From Flectonema sp. DT1601 (Eukaryota; Euglenozoa; Diplonemea; Diplonemida; Diplonemidae): 64,000 bases of DNA. The stretch is from contig OZ025789.1 in NCBI GenBank assembly GCA_964019425.1, positions 1 through 64,000 on the forward strand. Direction: 5' to 3'. The notes under the pieces were generated by a model. That model made no database searches, was not told the DNA's origin, and worked only from the letters and a program-made list of their open reading frames with translations. The first letter of the stretch is position 1. Every line of letters starts with the position of its first letter. A program made the translations under genes and the position numbers. This document shows positions 10,498 to 22,768 of the stretch, piece by piece.

Positions 10498-12998
10498 TTA
10501 GAACATTCTCAAAAGAACTTGCGGGATCCGAGAAGGTAGCTTAGCAGGTGACAACCATGGGCGATGTCTCAGCATTGCCCCAGAAAGGGGGAATTCCAGT
10601 CTTTCCTTCTCAAGGTGCAACCGCAGTGTCCCTAACGGAGCAGTGAACTTGTCCAGGGCGTCTTTCGGAAAATGAATACAGTCGGTCTTGTATGTCTGGG
10701 GAATAGAGGAATGGCTAACGTAGTACACAGCAAACCAGGGGATCTTCTTCTTGTTGAGTGCTTTCACCCCAGGTGATGTCTTGAGCTTCTCTTGCCAATT
10801 GGGCCAATCAGCCGACTGTGTATATTTGATCTGGCACACTTCTGCTGTGAGGACTGACTTTCCATTGATCAGGCGAAAGTGGGGTGTGATGTATTCAATT
10901 CCTTTTTCGTTGGAGAGATCGGAGTAGAGAGTGCTCCCATCGCTGAATTCATCCCAATCACTGTCAGTAAGCCCCGTAAACTTCGAAACATGACTGACTA
11001 AGTTTGTAGAATTCTTTCTAAATTCGATCAGGAACCTATTTTTAGCCGCAAGCAGTTTGCATTTACGATCGGTAGCTTTTGTTGCAGGACTGACAGTTGA
11101 GTGCTTGAAGAATTCACCGATCTGTGGCTCAATCTGCAGATGATGGTATGCCACCTTTCGAACTATCTCATAGTGCATTAACAGATGCTCGACCCGCTTC
11201 TCTTGTCCCGTCATTACCTGATCGTCGCTGTCATAGCAGCCTGCAATGTGGTGCGACATGAGAGAACCCAACTGCTTTCTTTTTGCCCACTCAGCAAGCA
11301 TCAGCGGGAAAAATATCTCATTGGAATCCTCACCCTGAACAGGTTGGAGGAATCCTGCACCACGCATGGTATCCCTCCATTCTTCAGTGGGTTCTTGAAC
11401 CGCGAACCAAGTAGAAACAATGTCCATCAGAGTGTGACCCTGAATTGTACTTATTATCTTGCACTCTTTAAGAATTGTCGATCGGGCTTTGGCAATATCG
11501 CTATCATACACCTCTTGGTCTCCCTTTACAAGGTAGTCTCTTGAGTTCATGACACCTTCAAACAAAGCCCGTGGATTCCCACCACATTGGTTAATCAGCT
11601 TTTGAATCCGTCCATCTTTCTTTGCAGCACTTCTGATGTCAGCGGGGAGGAGATCGAACGCTTCAGCCTGTGGCAAGTTATGGAGGCGGATGTTTGTCAG
11701 GATAGGGCGACCTGAAGCAGTTTGCACTTTCGAAGCGAAAGATTCAGCTAATGCGGACATGACAAAAATGACAGGACCTCCGTATTCATCGGGATACCTA
11801 ATGGAAGAATCCTGCTGCTGCATAAGACTGCTCACCACTTTGGCAGCTTCTCCCTCAATCATTGCGAGTTCATCAATACCAATGACCAGGGTACCTGGGA
11901 TTGTTTGCCCAAGCTTTTTCCGCAGGAGGAACACAGCAGTTTTGAAGCTTCCAATCCTTTGAACATCCTCTTCACGCATTCCGTTGTACCTTAAGATGTG
12001 CCTACTGAATGCAATGTCTGTCCGATGTAAACCTAGTTTCTCGCAATCATTTCCGAATTCGCTAACGCTGCCACCACATTCATTGAAGGAAGACGTCACG
12101 GCCCTTGCATTTGGGTCAGCTGCCTGAACCCACCCTGGCTTCCCATCGAATCCGACCATTGCTCGCATGACCGCTGTTTTGCCTGTACCTTTCACTCCAT
12201 ACGAAGTCAGCAACTTTGATTTATTGTCTTGAGTCCAATATGTCTTGTCCTTCTGCACCACCTTCTTAGCGTAGTCAAGGATTATTTCTTTTGCACTTTC
12301 GCGACAAATCAACTCTTGTTTATAAGGAACGAACTTTAGGTGTTCCCATCTCTTCAAGATCGCATTTCCTTCTTCACTATCACACTCTAACAAATATTCC
12401 ACTTTGTGACCACCCTGTTTTAGTGTTGGGCTTAGATAATATTGTTTTTGACTGGACAGGTAGAAATAGGTTCCGACAGTTTCGAGTGGAAGTCTTTCGA
12501 GAAGTTTGCATTGAAATGTGCCAAAGAAAAGTAAATGAGCCGATCGCTCACCAGACAACCACGAATTCGTAGCCATTGCTTTCAAGCAATTTCTAAATGT
12601 GCGATAATCACGCTTAACCGTATGAGAAACAATCAATCCCAGGGCTGTACGGTGACCAAAACAGAAAAAGGTCGGACCCGTTCAGACGGGTTTACCGAAA
12701 TGCGTTACAAATAAAAAAGTAAAAGGTATACCTCAGAAGTATTCAACAAGTCAAGTAGCTTGTTTTTATCCTGCTTCAGTTCCTCTAATGCTCTGAACTT
12801 CTCCTTTGCAAGCTCTTCATCGTCTGTCAAATCGGCTTCGGCTTTCTTTCGCAGTCTAATTCGAAGTGCACCGATATCAATATCTATTTGATTAGCAATC
12901 TTCTTAATTTCGTTCTCTTTTTCGTTTATCTTCTCGCAGGTCTCGTCCAATTGTCTTCCATACTCAGCAGGCTGAACACCTTGAGTTGAGGTGGACAT
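10498..12998 (-). CDS. Crinkler/RHS-type P-loop NTPase with nuclease-like domain, copy 1
   Basis: Model: exon 1 12998-12732, intron 12731-12613, exon 2 12612-10498, joined in phase 0 (793 codons). Exon 1 encodes an 89-residue coiled-coil header. The body has a Walker A motif GVKGTGKT and a Walker B TLVIGIDE, then a helical region (INQCGGNPRALFEG). Its C-terminal domain contains AEVCQIKYTQS, resembling the Q-x-K variant of PD-(D/E)xK nucleases. This is the arrangement of Crinkler (CRN) and trypanosome RHS proteins: header, NTPase, REase-like domain. An acceptor at 12415 could be used instead, giving a shorter body like copies 2 and 3. The 5' acceptor TTTTCCCACAG precedes the ATG. A role as effector, or as a selfish or transcription-related factor, is family knowledge, not shown here. 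Confidence 0.75.
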
Positions 12999-13002
12999 TT
13001 TT

Positions 13003-16000
13003 GTTTTGTGCTAGAGGTTATCCTGTGGGAAAATAGATTGCGATATTTGGTTGAGAAATGACACGGCTGAAGAAATACACTAATACCACGCAGAAGCTTT
13101 TTTTTAGGGCAGTGTCCCATAATGGACTGCGATTATCTGTGAGGGAAATGATATTCATAACTAACTAACAACAACCAACTTATTCGAGACCGCCTTGCCA
13201 GGTGCAGTTGTCGTCCAGAACATGATTGGTGTTGAACTTTGGATACGGCTGCCTGTGTAAATAAAAAAGATAATTACAACAATACACCAGTCTCTCGTTC
13301 TCAGACCAGTCTCTCGTTCTCAGGGTCCTAATAAAACAAAACACATATTTCCCCTAACTTACATTCAAAGTGAACATAAGAGAAAAGCAAGACTGCCAAA
13401 CTAAGGAGGAAAAACCTACATCACACAAATAATAAAAGCTTTGTGAAGAATTTTTGCAAAAGGAGAACGAGACCGCATGACACGGACTCGAATAATCTAA
13501 TTCGAGTTTTGCAAATAAGAAAATTAAAAAAGATAAAAACAACAAAACACATAAAAACCAAAATAAGTTTGGAAAAACATGAGGGTTGTTAGCAACAATT
13601 ACATAGTTCAACATTAAATGTTGGGCAAAGTCCAGAGTGGGGAGGTTTTACCGAAATAATACCATCTCCTGTGTCCTTCTAAGTTCTATGCGAGAACTAC
13701 AAGAGATCTTACAGAATTGTCCTTCATGGGAATAGGGGGGACCTCAATATGCTTATCACCTGTAACTTCTGTACTAACAGTCGGTCTTGTATGTTACAGA
13801 TAGATGCTTGGTTTTGCTAAAGAACGACGTTCTATAAAACCCATCCATTGAGACACAACAATGACCAAAAACATACTACACATACTTCCATCTCAAAATG
13901 TTTCAGCTACTAATATTGCTATCACTATTTCTGGATGTGGACATTCAAACCCGACACCAGGTTCAGTTCATCCCTTGTGAACGAAGTCATAAGATTTGCA
14001 GGGGCAGACCAACCTATATACAGGTTGGCACCAGCGTGATTTATTTCAAAAAAAAAGGAACATAGAGCGCAGGAATTCTATTTGTGTTGGCACATCGTTG
14101 ACATACATAACGATACCAAAACAAATTATGATTCCACATATTCAAATGGTTGAAAAGAAAGAATGGAAGAACGGGAATAACAAAAGAGGTTAGAAGCGGC
14201 AGATTAGAACATTCTCAAAAGAACTTGCGGGATCCGAGAAGGTAGCTTAGCAGGTGACAACCATGGGCGATGTCTCAGCATTGCCCCAGAAAGGGGGGAT
14301 TTCAGTGTTTCCTTCTCAAGGTGCAGTATCCCTAACGGAGCAGTGAACTTGTCCAGGGCGTCTTTCGGAAAATGAATACAGTCGGTCTTGTATGTCTGGG
14401 GAATAGAGGAATGGCTAACGTAGTACACAGCAAACCAGGGGATCTTCTTCTTGTTGAGTGCTTTCACCCCAGGTGATGTCTTGAGCTTCTCTTGCCAATT
14501 GGGCCAATCAGCCGACTGTGTATATTTGATCTGGCACACTTCTGCTGTGAGGACTGACTTTCCATTGATCAGGCGAAAGTGGGGTGTGATGTATTCAATT
14601 CCTTTTTCGTTGGAGAGATCGGAGTAGAGAGTGCTCCCATCGCTGAATTCATCCCAATCACTGTCAGTAAGCCCCGTAAACTTCGAAACATGACTGACTA
14701 AGTTTGTAGAATTCTTTCTAAATTCGATCAGGAACCTATTTTTAGCCGCAAGCAGTTTGCATTTACGATCGGTAGCTTTTGTTGCAGGACTGACAGTTGA
14801 GTGCTTGAAGAATTCACCGATCTGTGGCTCAATCTGCAGATGATGGTATGCCACCTTTCGAACTATCTCATAGTGCATTAACAGATGCTCGACCCTCTTC
14901 TCTTGTCCCGTCATTATCTGATCGTCGCTGTCATAGCAGCCTGCAATGTGGTGCGACATGAGAGAACCCAACTGCTTTCTTTTTGACCACTCAGCAAGCA
15001 TCAGCGGGAAAAATATCTCATTGGAATCCTTACCCTGAACAGGTTGGAGGAATCCTGCACCACGCATGGTATCCCTCCATTCTTTAGTGGGTTCTTGAAC
15101 CGCGAACCAAGTAGAAACAATGTCCATCAGAGTGTGACCCTGAATTGTACTTATTATCTTGCAGTCCTTAAGAATTGTCGATCGGGCTTTGGCAATATCG
15201 CTATCATACACCTCTTGGTCCCCCTTTACAAGGTAGTCTCTTGAGTTCCTGACACCTTCAAACAAAGCCCTTGGATTCCCACCACATTGGTTAATCAGCT
15301 TTTGAATCCGTCCATCTTTCTTTGCAGCACTTCTGATGTCAGCAGGGAGGAGATCGAACGCTTCAGCCTGTGGCAAGTTATGGAGGGGAATGTTTGTCAG
15401 GATAGGGCGACCTGAAGCAGTTTGCATTTTCGAAGCGAAAGATTCGGTTAATGCGGACAAGATAAAAATGACCGCACCTCCGTATGCATCGGGATATCCA
15501 ATGGAATAATCCTGCTGCTGCATTAGACTGCTCAGCACTTTTGCAACATTTCCCTCAAACATTGCGAGTTCATCAATACCAATGACCAGGGTGCCTGGGA
15601 TTGTTTGCCCAAGCTTTTTCCGTAGGAGGAACACAGCAGTTTCGAAGCTTCCAACCCTTTGAACATCTTCTTCGCACATTCCATTGTACCTTAAGATGTG
15701 CCTACCGAATGCAATGTCTGTCCGATGTAAACCTAGTTTCTCGCAATCATTTCCGAACATATCAACCTTGCCACCACATTCATTGAATGAAGACGTCACG
15801 GCCCTTGCATTTGGGTCAGCTGCCTGAACCCACCCTGGCTTCCCATCGAATCCGACCATTGCTCGCATGACCGCTGTTTTGCCTGTACCTTTCACTCCAT
15901 ACGAAGTCAGCAACTTTGATTTATTGTCTTGAGTCCAATAATTCTCGTCCTTCTGCACCACCTTCTTAGCGTAGTCAAGGATTATTTCCTTTGCACTTTC

Positions 16001-16646
16001 GCGACAAATCAACTCCTGATTGTAAGGATCGAACTTTAGGTGTTCCCATCTCTTCAAGATCGCATTTCCTTCTTCACTATCACACTCTGACAAATATTCC
16101 ACTTTGTGACCACCCTGTTTTAGTGTTGGGAAGGTTAACTAAACCTAAGAGTAAAACAGCTTTCAATAAAACTCATGGTAAAGTAGAAAACAAGTCACAA
16201 CCTAAGTTCAGCAACAAGGCTTCTTTTGACTAGAAACAATGTTCTAACTTCAACTGTAACTTTGACTGCTGTCACGTAAGAAAACAATCAGTCCGAAGGG
16301 CTGTACTGTGACCAATACAATAAAAGGTTGGACCCGTTCAGACAGGTTTCCCCCGAAATGCGTTACAAATAAAAAGTAAAAGGTATACCTCAGTAGAACT
16401 CTTCAACAAATCAAAAAGTTTGTTCTTCTCTACCTTCAGTTCTTCTAAGTACTTGCTGAGGCCACCATTCAAGTCTACCACAACTTTAATACGTTTTTGT
16501 GTTGGGTTGAGGTCTTTCTGTTCACTTTCTACTATCGCAATCCCTTCGATTGCTTCAATCTTCGCTTCGATTGCTTCAATCTTTGCTGACACTTTTCGTA
16601 CTTCTTGCTGTTCGAAACTTAACTCTGGCTCTGACGAAGATGCCAT
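13003..16646. repeat. Tandem segmental duplication, unit 2
   Basis: Nearly identical to unit 1 from 13003 to about 16110. It differs around the intron (a short AT-rich insert at 16126-16280 replaces part of copy 1's exon 2) and in the header exon. Its right part upstream of 16646 is unlike unit 1. Confidence 0.88.
14204..16646 (-). CDS. Crinkler/RHS-type P-loop NTPase with nuclease-like domain, copy 2
   Basis: Model: exon 1 16646-16389 (86 codons, header), intron with GTATAC donor and AAAACAG acceptor, exon 2 16114-14204; 722 residues. The header is a different coiled coil from copy 1, with a repeated KIEAIEA motif, but ends alike (KLFDLLKSSTE). The body has the same GVKGTGKT Walker A, the GIDE Walker B and the QIKY nuclease-like motif. 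It resembles copy 3 in its first half and copy 1 in its second half, as expected from gene conversion. Acceptor-like TTTCCCACAG lies upstream of the ATG. Confidence 0.75.
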
Positions 16647-17451
16647 GGTTTTTTTTTTTTGTTTTTTTGGGGTGGTGTTGCCTGTGGGAAACGTGTGTGA
16701 AAATATACATTGTCTGGTATGGGTTGATTCCATAGCTTTTTTTTGCTGGGGCTATCTGTGGGGAAATGAAATGACAACAAGCATGGGAATGTTCATTTAA
16801 TATTTGACTCTCACATCACGTCGTTTGAATCAATCGAAGTGTAGTCTTTCTCTTGCTCCTCCAGTTTCGTTGCTTGTATCAGTTCCATAGTTTGTGTGAA
16901 CTGCAGGGTCAAGGTGGGTTCAACATAGAGTCATGTACATGCTAGTAATCAGAACACTTGGGTCTGCTGAACATTTCGCATCCATTCATTCAGTCAGGCA
17001 CTGCTCCTCTTTGGGAAAAGTCTAGACAAGCATCTATTATTTGCATAGCGATACAGAAAAGGACCCCCGCCGAAAGACGTTTTCGGTTAATGAGTTAGAA
17101 CGGGGAACAAACAGAGAACATGCGAAAGCCGGTCTTAAGAAGAAGAACCATAAAGCTGATATCCAGCTAACATCAAAAAATGAGAGGAAGAAGTGAGTCT
17201 AAAAGAAAAATAAAAAGGATCGATTAGTTCATCTCGAGATAGAGACTATCCAAGAACAACCGCGTGGAGGTGGATCATAGTTCTCGGGGGTGGGGGGTGG
17301 GGGGGGATGGGATGGGAGGGATGGGAGGGGAGGAACCAAACAATTCTAGGATCAGTTTTTTTCAGATTCTGGACTTGCAATGGCCTTTAATAAAAAGAAC
17401 CGGCACTGCCCACAGACAGTTCCAGGAAGGCAATTAAGGCTTGCACAATCA
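16647..17451. other. Non-coding stretch with a G-rich tract
   Basis: No gene is supported. A strongly G-rich run at 17284-17334 (GGGGGTGGGGGGTGG and similar) could form G-quadruplexes. Two acceptor-like TTTC(C)CCACAG sites at about 16680 and 16757 on minus belong to the upstream region of gene copy 2. Confidence 0.6.
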
Positions 17452-17814
17452 TTAGCTGCTGCCATCTTTGCAACACATTCTGGGTAAACACCGCAACATC
17501 TTACAGACGTATCCAGTACCGCACTTCAATGTTCCGCAATCAGCAGTAGGCTGACTCTGAACTATGGAAGCTACCAAGCAGAATATCAACCCTTCCACTT
17601 CGTCAGATGTTTTTACCGACATCTGGATTTTAGTCACAGCGCCTGTCAATCGTTCCTTCTTTTGATTATATTTTTTAGTCTGGTGAAATCTCCCAACACA
17701 CAACACACTTGCAAAGTAATAACACAAGACTGTATAAAAAATGAAGCTAGTTGGTGAGAGATCTGAGCAGCCATCTACCAAAAAATGAGCAACTAAGAAA
17801 AAGCTGAAAACCAT
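17452..17814 (-). CDS. Possible small cysteine-rich secreted protein (unknown)
   Basis: A 120-codon minus-strand frame beginning with a hydrophobic MVFSFFLVAHFL and ending in a Cys-rich block. The motif DC-x-x-L-x-C-x-x-G-x-V-C occurs in this frame (DCGTLKCGTGYVC) and again about 60 bases downstream in another frame (DCASLNCLPGTVC), so a short intron between them is likely. The middle of the frame may also be intronic (GTAGATGG to TAGTTCAG). Such repeats are typical of small secreted Cys-rich proteins. No family can be named, and the exon structure is a guess. Confidence 0.35.
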   Translation of the reverse strand: MVFSFFLVAHFLVDGCSDLSPTSFIFYTVLCYYFASVLCVGRFHQTKKYNQKKERLTGAVTKIQMSVKTSDEVEGLIFCLVASIVQSQPTADCGTLKCGTGYVCKMLRCLPRMCCKDGSS

Positions 17815-18903
17815 GTTTGTCTATCTCATCCTCTCACAAAAAACATCTTCTCTGACTTTATTAATGAGTTGTAAGGAAACAATGTCACTTCTGAGTGGGC
17901 AGTTTTTGAGTATCAAAATTTTGAATCAAATTTTTTTATATTTTCTGCAACCTGTTATTGACAACTAATATAAAAAAAAGACATCTGAAATATACCAAAT
18001 CACCAAATTAATAATATCCATTCTCTGTTAAAGAGTTGACAATTAAAACGACTTGATTACCAAAATAATAATCTTTTTTTTTTTTTTTTTTTACTTAATC
18101 ATACATTCAAAGTGAACATAAGAGAAAAGCAAGACTGCCAAACTAAGGAGGAAAAACCTACATCACACAAATAATAAAAGCTTTGTGAAGAATTTTTGCA
18201 AAAGGAGAACGAGACCGCATGACACGGACTCGAATAATCTAATTTAAGTTTTGCAAATAAGAAAATAAAAAAGATAAAAACAACAAAACACATAAAAACC
18301 AAAATAAGTTTGGAAAAACATGAGGGTTGTTAGCAACAATTACATAGTTCAACATTAAATGTTGGGCAAAGTCCAGAGTGGGGAGGTTTTACCGAAATAA
18401 TACCATCTCCTGTGTCCTTCTAAGTTCTATGCAAGAACTACAAGAGATCTTACAGAATTGTCCTTCATGGGAATAGGGGGGACCTCAATATGCTTATCAC
18501 CTGTAACTTCTGTACTAACAGTCGGTCTTGTATGTTACAGATAGATGCTTGGTTTTGCTAAAGAACGACGTTCTATAAAACCCATCCATTGAGACACAAC
18601 AATGACCAAAAACATACTACACATACTTCCATCTCAAAATGTTTCAGCTACTACTATTGCTATCACTATTTGTGATTGTGAACGAAGTCATAAGATTTGC
18701 AGGGGCAGACCAACCTATATACAGGTTGGCACCAGCGTGATTTATTTCAAAAAAAAGGAACATAGAGCGAAGGAATTCTATTTGTGTTGGCACATCGTTG
18801 ACATACATAACGATACCAAAACAAATTATGATTCCACATATTCAAATGGTTGAAAAGAAAGGATGGAAGAACGGGAATAACAAAAGAGGTTAGAAGAGGC
18901 AGA

Positions 18904-21842
18904 TTAGAACATTCTCAAAAGAACTCGCGGGATCCGAGAAGGTAGCTTAGCAGGTGACACCCATGGGCGATGTCTCAGCATTGCCCCAGAAAGGGGGAAT
19001 TCCAGTCTTTCCTTCTCAAGGTGCAACCGCAGTGTCCCTAACGGAGCAGTGAACTTGTCCAGGGCGTCTTTCGGAAAATGAATACAGTCGGTCTTGTATG
19101 TCTGGGGAATAGAGGAATGGCTAACGTAGTACACAGCAAACCAGGGGATCTTCTTCTTGTTGAGTGCTTTCACCCCAGGTGATGTCTTGAGCTTCTCTTG
19201 CCAATTGGGCCAATCAGCCGACTGTGTATATTTGATCTGGCACACTTCTGCTGTGAGGACTGACTTTCCATTGATCAGGCGAAAGTGGGGTGTGATGTAT
19301 TCAATTCCTTTTTCGTTGGAGAGATCGGAGTAGAGAGTCCTCCCATCGCTGAATAACCTCCAATCACTGTCAGTAAGCTCCTTAAACTTCGAAACATGAC
19401 TGACTAAGTTTGTAGATAAATCATTAAATTCGATCAGGAACGTATCTTCAGCCCTAAGCAGGTCGCATTTACGATCGGTAGCTTTTGTTGCAGGACTGAC
19501 AGTTGAGTGCTTGAAGAATTCACCGATCGGTGGCTTCTTTTTCAGATGATGGTATGCCACCTTTCGAACTATCTCATAGTGCATTAACAGATGCTCGACC
19601 CGCTTCTCTTGTCCCGTCATTACCTGATCGTCGCTGTCATAGCAGCCTGCAATGTGGTGCGACATGAGAGAATCCAAGTCCTCCTTACTATTTGCCCACT
19701 CAGCAAGCATCAGTGGGAAAAATATCTCATTGGAATCCTTACTCTGAACAGGTTGGAGGAGTCCCGCGCTACGCATGGTTTCCCTCCATGCTTTAGTGGG
19801 TACTTGGGCGAACCAAGTGGAAACAACGTCCATCGGAGTGTGACCCTGAATTGTACTTAGTACCTTGCACTCTTTAAGAATTGTCGATCGGGCTTTGGCA
19901 ATATCGCTATCATACACCTCTTGGTCCCCCTTTACAAGGTAGTCTCTTGAGTTCATGACACCTTCAAACAAAGCCCGTGGATTCCCACCACATTGGTTAA
20001 TCAGCTTTTGAATCCGCCCATCTTTCTTTGCAGCACTTCTGATGTCAGCAGGGAGGAGATCGAACGCTTCAGCCTGTGGCAAGTTAAGCAGGGGGATGTT
20101 TGTCAGGATAGGGCGACCTGAAGCAGTTTGCACTTTCGAAGCGAAAGATTCAGTTAATGCGGACATGATAAAAATGACCGCACCTCCGTATGCATCGGGA
20201 TATCCAATGGAATAATCCTGCTGCTGCATTAGACTGCTCAGCACTTTTGCAACATTTCCCTCAATCATTGCGAGTTCATCAATACCAATGACCAGGGTGC
20301 CTGGGATTGTTTGCCCAAGCTTTTTCCGTAGGAGGAACACAGCAGTTTTGAAGCTTCCAACCCTTTGAACATCTTCTTCGCACATTCCATTGTACCTTAA
20401 GATGTGCCTACCGAATGCAATGTCTGTCCGATGTAAACCTAGTTTCTCGCAATCATTTCCGAACATATCAACCTTGCCACCACATTCATTGAATGAAGAC
20501 GTCACGGCCCTTGCATTTGGGTCAGCTGCCTGAACCCACCCTGGCTTCCCATCGAATCCGACCATTGCTCGCATGACCGCTGTTTTGCCTGTACCTTTCA
20601 CTCCATACGAAGTCAGCAACTTTGATTTATTGTCTTGAGTCCAATAATTCTCGTCCTTCTGCACCACCTTCTTAGCGTAGTCAAGGATTATTTCCTTTGT
20701 ACTTTCGCGACAAATCAACTCCTGTTTATAAGGATCGAACTTTAGGTGTTCCCATCTCTTCAAGATCGCATTTCCTTCTTCACTATCACACTCTGACAAA
20801 TATTCCACTTTGTGACCACCCTGTTTTAGTGTTGGGAAGGTTAACTAAACGGTAAGTAAAACAGCTTTTCAATAAAACACATGGTAAAGTAGAAAACAAG
20901 TCACAACTTAAGTTACTAGGATGCAGTTACTTTGTTATCATGCATGTATATAAAAAAAACATTCCTCATGCTGTTTCTAGTTCGTAACCTGGCTGGGTTT
21001 ATTGGTGACATTCTTTGAAATATTCGAATTATCCATCGTAACCTTTTTATTCCCATTCTTGAAAAATTTATCCTTCCATGAAATACTCGGGTTAACTTGA
21101 GCTTTCTTAAAGGGGTCCTTGTTCTTTTTTGGATCAATCTGATAATGTTTGATCTTTTGAGAGGCGTTAAAGCATGCCTTGTTTCCATTGGTCTTGTGCT
21201 CAAAGTCTATGGTTTTTTCCATGATTTTGGAGCCATTTTTAATGAAATGCCTTTTCGGCATCTTATTAATGTTGTTAGAGTCATACACCTGACACATAAA
21301 ACCTAACTCGGATAGATCAAAGGACCAGTGCCAGCCTGGCTTAGGTTTTTTCGACCACGGAAAATTACTGAAGTTATGAAGAGGCATATCGGTGGCTGAC
21401 GAATAAGTTACAAATGGGACAGATCGCCACTTGCCCGGTAATCAGTAATTGGGTTAGGTTCGCTCGACTGCAAGAGAACAAATCAATCTGAAGGGCTGTC
21501 AGTGACCAATACAAAAAAAGGACGGGACCCGTTCAGACAGGTTACCCCGAAATGCGTTACAAATAAAAGTAAAAGGTATACCTCAGTAGAACTCTTCAAC
21601 AAATCAAGAAGTTCGTGCTTCTCTGCCTCCAGTTTCTCCCTGTACTGCTTGAGATTCCCATAATCAGCTTCTATCCACTTTTTAATTCCTTCCTGTTCAT
21701 CAGTGAGGGTTATGTTTAGGAAAGGTGCTTGTTGTATGGTTTCGATCCTCTTGATCTCTTCCTCCCTCGCCGTTATCTTCTTTAACACGCTTTCCTCAAT
21801 CAGACGACTTTTGGAACCCTGTACTTCAGATGAAGAATCCAT
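18904..21842 (-). CDS. Crinkler/RHS-type P-loop NTPase with nuclease-like domain, copy 3
   Basis: Model: exon 1 21842-21582 (87-codon header), intron 21581-20821, exon 2 20820-18904; 725 residues. The header is again a different coiled coil (KKITAREEEIKRIE) ending in the shared ELLDLLKSSTE. The body keeps Walker A, Walker B and the QIKY motif. It differs from copies 1 and 2 in clustered blocks, for example LKKKPPIGEFF instead of LQIEPQIGEFF, and a stretch around ANSKEDLDSLMSHH. The long intron holds an unexplained Lys/Asn-rich minus-strand frame at 20977-21387. Confidence 0.75.
20977..21387 (-). CDS. Lys/Asn-rich ORF inside the intron of copy 3 (doubtful)
   Basis: A 136-codon open frame, same strand as the host gene, rich in Lys, Asn and Ser with a WSKKPKPGWHWSFDLSELGF segment. 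No family is recognised. It may be an alternative exon, a small inserted gene or chance. Related AT-rich DNA remains in the intron of copy 2 (16126-16233) but without this frame. Confidence 0.25.
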   Translation of the reverse strand: MPLHNFSNFPWSKKPKPGWHWSFDLSELGFMCQVYDSNNINKMPKRHFIKNGSKIMEKTIDFEHKTNGNKACFNASQKIKHYQIDPKKNKDPFKKAQVNPSISWKDKFFKNGNKKVTMDNSNISKNVTNKPSQVTN

Positions 21843-22381
21843 AGTTTTTTTTATGTTGGGTGGTTTTTGCCTGATAAAGAGTTGGTAGTTGGGCATAGAA
21901 GACAAGATCTCAATATTTTTATCTACCAATGCAACAATACAAACAGTTTACGATGACTTGGGTTACATAGACTCAGTTGAGAAGCTATACCAAGCATCAC
22001 ACAAGATCAATCCACATGTTGCAAGGAGATGTATAATTCTTTGAAAAAAATAGTGTGGGGGGAATAAGAAATGTGTGAGGGATCGAAAACACAAAGCTGA
22101 TCTAAAGCTAATGAAGGGGAACATTAAACATGCATTAGATCCAACAAATCTTAACCCGCTGGACAGGGCTACACATATGTTCTCTGTTCCGACATTTGGA
22201 TTAAAATTTTTAGCTGAGAAAATACATAGAAAGTAATCAAATTTCTTTTCACAACTGACATATACAATGGCAGGTGATAACAACAGAGCCCCATCATAAA
22301 CTGACATTTATTTCCTGTGATAGAAGGTCGTGTTCTTTCGGAACATTCATTCCTAAACGAGTAAAAGAATCGATGGGTGTT

Positions 22382-22669
22382 GAGGATATTCTTTCAGGTG
22401 GAATAAAGACATTGAATAAAGGGGATGTGATTCGCGCCATTTTGGCGAACCATCTACCAGTTTCAAGTCTCAAATGGGTGTTGATACTTTGTTGTTGCGC
22501 TTCAAAAAAGATCTTATCTCTTGTTTCCCTTGTTGGTGGTAAGGCACCAGGACATATGTATTATTGTACAGGAATGTACTCTCTTTCGATAAAGAAACAA
22601 AATGACGTAAGGTTCAATGTTAACGGCCGCTGCCGTTGCCTGTTATCAGTTTTGTCCCTGTCTGTGTGA
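22382..22669 (+). CDS. Possible small protein (unknown)
   Basis: An open frame on the plus strand whose first plausible ATG starts MGVEDILSGGIKTLNKGDV; about 100 codons. It contains a hydrophobic segment (LKWVLILCCCASKKILSLVSL). There is no known domain and no clear acceptor upstream. Codon choice is not obviously non-coding, but it could be a chance frame. Confidence 0.25.
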   Translation, partial: EDILSGGIKTLNKGDVIRAILANHLPVSSLKWVLILCCCASKKILSLVSLVGGKAPGHMYYCTGMYSLSIKKQNDVRFNVNGRCRCLLSVLSLSV

Positions 22670-22768
22670 ATAAATAAAAGTTACTTACAATTACAATCAC
22701 TTCAACATTCATCATAATCTATAAAAGTGTATCAAATAAAGAGTAATTACTTACTAATAGAAGTATCA

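Larger units (their letters stand above)
9292..12998. repeat. Tandem segmental duplication, unit 1 (about 3.7 kb)
   Basis: Sequence from 9292 reappears from about 12996 with few differences, and again, truncated on its left, from 18103. The unit carries a small secreted-protein ORF on plus and a Crinkler/RHS-type gene on minus. The junction of units 1 and 2 lies only a few bases from the start codon of gene copy 1. Confidence 0.9.
18103..21845. repeat. Segmental duplication, unit 3 (left side truncated)
   Basis: Homology to units 1 and 2 starts abruptly at 18103, after a poly(T) run, and continues through the gene to its header. The intron of this copy is longer, about 760 bases. Confidence 0.88.
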
